5,848 nt of DNA from an uncultured Verrucomicrobiales bacterium (GTDB lineage: Bacteria > Verrucomicrobiota > Verrucomicrobiia > Verrucomicrobiales > Akkermansiaceae): positions 1 through 5,848 of the forward strand of contig CALFDI010000156.1 in the NCBI GenBank assembly GCA_937952875.1, read 5' to 3'. Positions 5,472-5,848 of the stretch are shown here, in pieces. Below the pieces are notes generated by a model, which saw nothing but the letters and a program-made list of their open reading frames with translations, was not told the DNA's origin and made no database searches. Position 1 is the stretch's first letter. The number at the start of each line of letters is the position of its first letter. A program made the translations under genes and the position numbers.

Positions 5472-5848
5472 ATGGATTACAGAACTCTCCCACACACTGG
5501 CCATAAGGTCTCGACCCTATCCTTTGGCGCATCATCTCTCGGTGGCGTCTTTTACGAAACGGATGACTCGCGCTCTAAGCAGGCAGTCTTTACCGCAATC
5601 GATGAGGGCTTTAATTACATCGATGTCTCTCCGTATTATGGAATTACACGCGCTGAGACTGTCTTAGGCACAGCGCTGAAGGAGCTAAAGCGTGACGATT
5701 ATCTCCTCTCGACTAAATGCGGCCGCTACGAGTCAGATGAATTCGACTTTTCTGCGGAACGTGTCACTCGCTCTATCGATGAGTCTCTCGCTCGCCTCCA
5801 GGTGGACCATGTCGACTTTCTCTTCTGCCACGACATCGAATTCGTCGA
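5472..5848 (+). CDS. Aldo/keto reductase, L-galactose 1-dehydrogenase-like (3'-truncated by window edge)
   Basis: Predicted NAD(P)-dependent sugar 1-dehydrogenase; 125 N-terminal residues are visible out of an expected 310-330. Aldo/keto reductases form TIM barrels, and the catalytic tetrad is complete: D51 and Y56 in 'YIDVSPYYG', K82 in 'LSTKCGRY', H120 in 'FLFCHD'. 'LSFGASSLGGVF', 'TKCGRY', 'FDFSAERV', 'SIDESLARLQ' and 'CHDIEF' agree closely with plant L-galactose 1-dehydrogenase (ascorbate pathway) as remembered, and with bacterial L-fucose or L-galactose dehydrogenases annotated as D-threo-aldose 1-dehydrogenase. Oxidation of L-galactose or L-fucose at C1 to the lactone is thus the leading guess. 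The ATG at 5472 starts at the family's normal N-terminus ('YRTLPHTGHKVS'); no Shine-Dalgarno precedes it. It lies 74 bases after the mutarotase gene in the same direction, so co-transcription is likely. The cofactor-binding C-terminal half is outside the window. Confidence 0.92.
   Translation, partial: MDYRTLPHTGHKVSTLSFGASSLGGVFYETDDSRSKQAVFTAIDEGFNYIDVSPYYGITRAETVLGTALKELKRDDYLLSTKCGRYESDEFDFSAERVTRSIDESLARLQVDHVDFLFCHDIEFV

Overview
The window suggests a bacterium of the Verrucomicrobiota or the wider PVC group, with slightly under 50% GC as judged by eye. The evidence is a secreted SHD1-like plus CAP-like protein, exported proteins built from repeated 'GD-x-L-x-G' beta modules around a lectin-like core, and starts without Shine-Dalgarno sequences. 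This is an inference from protein style, not a proof. No rRNA, tRNA, CRISPR array, transposase or phage gene was seen.

Left part (1-3799, + strand): three consecutive genes encode diverged paralogs of an exported protein of unknown function. The first lacks its 5' end because it is open to the window edge. The second starts 9 bases after the first stops, and the third overlaps the second by 8 bases (ATGACTAA). The layout therefore looks like one transcription unit made by tandem duplication. Each complete copy has a signal peptide, two small N-terminal beta modules, a 'Y-x-G-P ... W' junction, a concanavalin/LamG- or DUF1080-like domain of about 160 residues, and two more small beta modules at the C-terminus.

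Middle (3793-4851, - strand): a convergent gene encodes a secreted protein with an N-terminal SHD1-like domain, a CAP/SCP-like domain and a C-terminal beta-rich tail. Its stop codon overlaps the end of the third paralog by 7 bases, so no terminator lies between them.

Right part (4996-5848, + strand): after a 144-base divergent spacer come an RbsD/FucU-family sugar mutarotase (pyranase) and, 74 bases later, the first 125 codons of an aldo/keto reductase that strongly resembles plant L-galactose 1-dehydrogenase. The two genes suggest an oxidative route for a free sugar, perhaps L-fucose or L-galactose: the mutarotase equilibrates anomers and the dehydrogenase oxidises C1 to the lactone. The substrate is inferred. 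Nothing in the sequence links this pair functionally to the exported paralogs.
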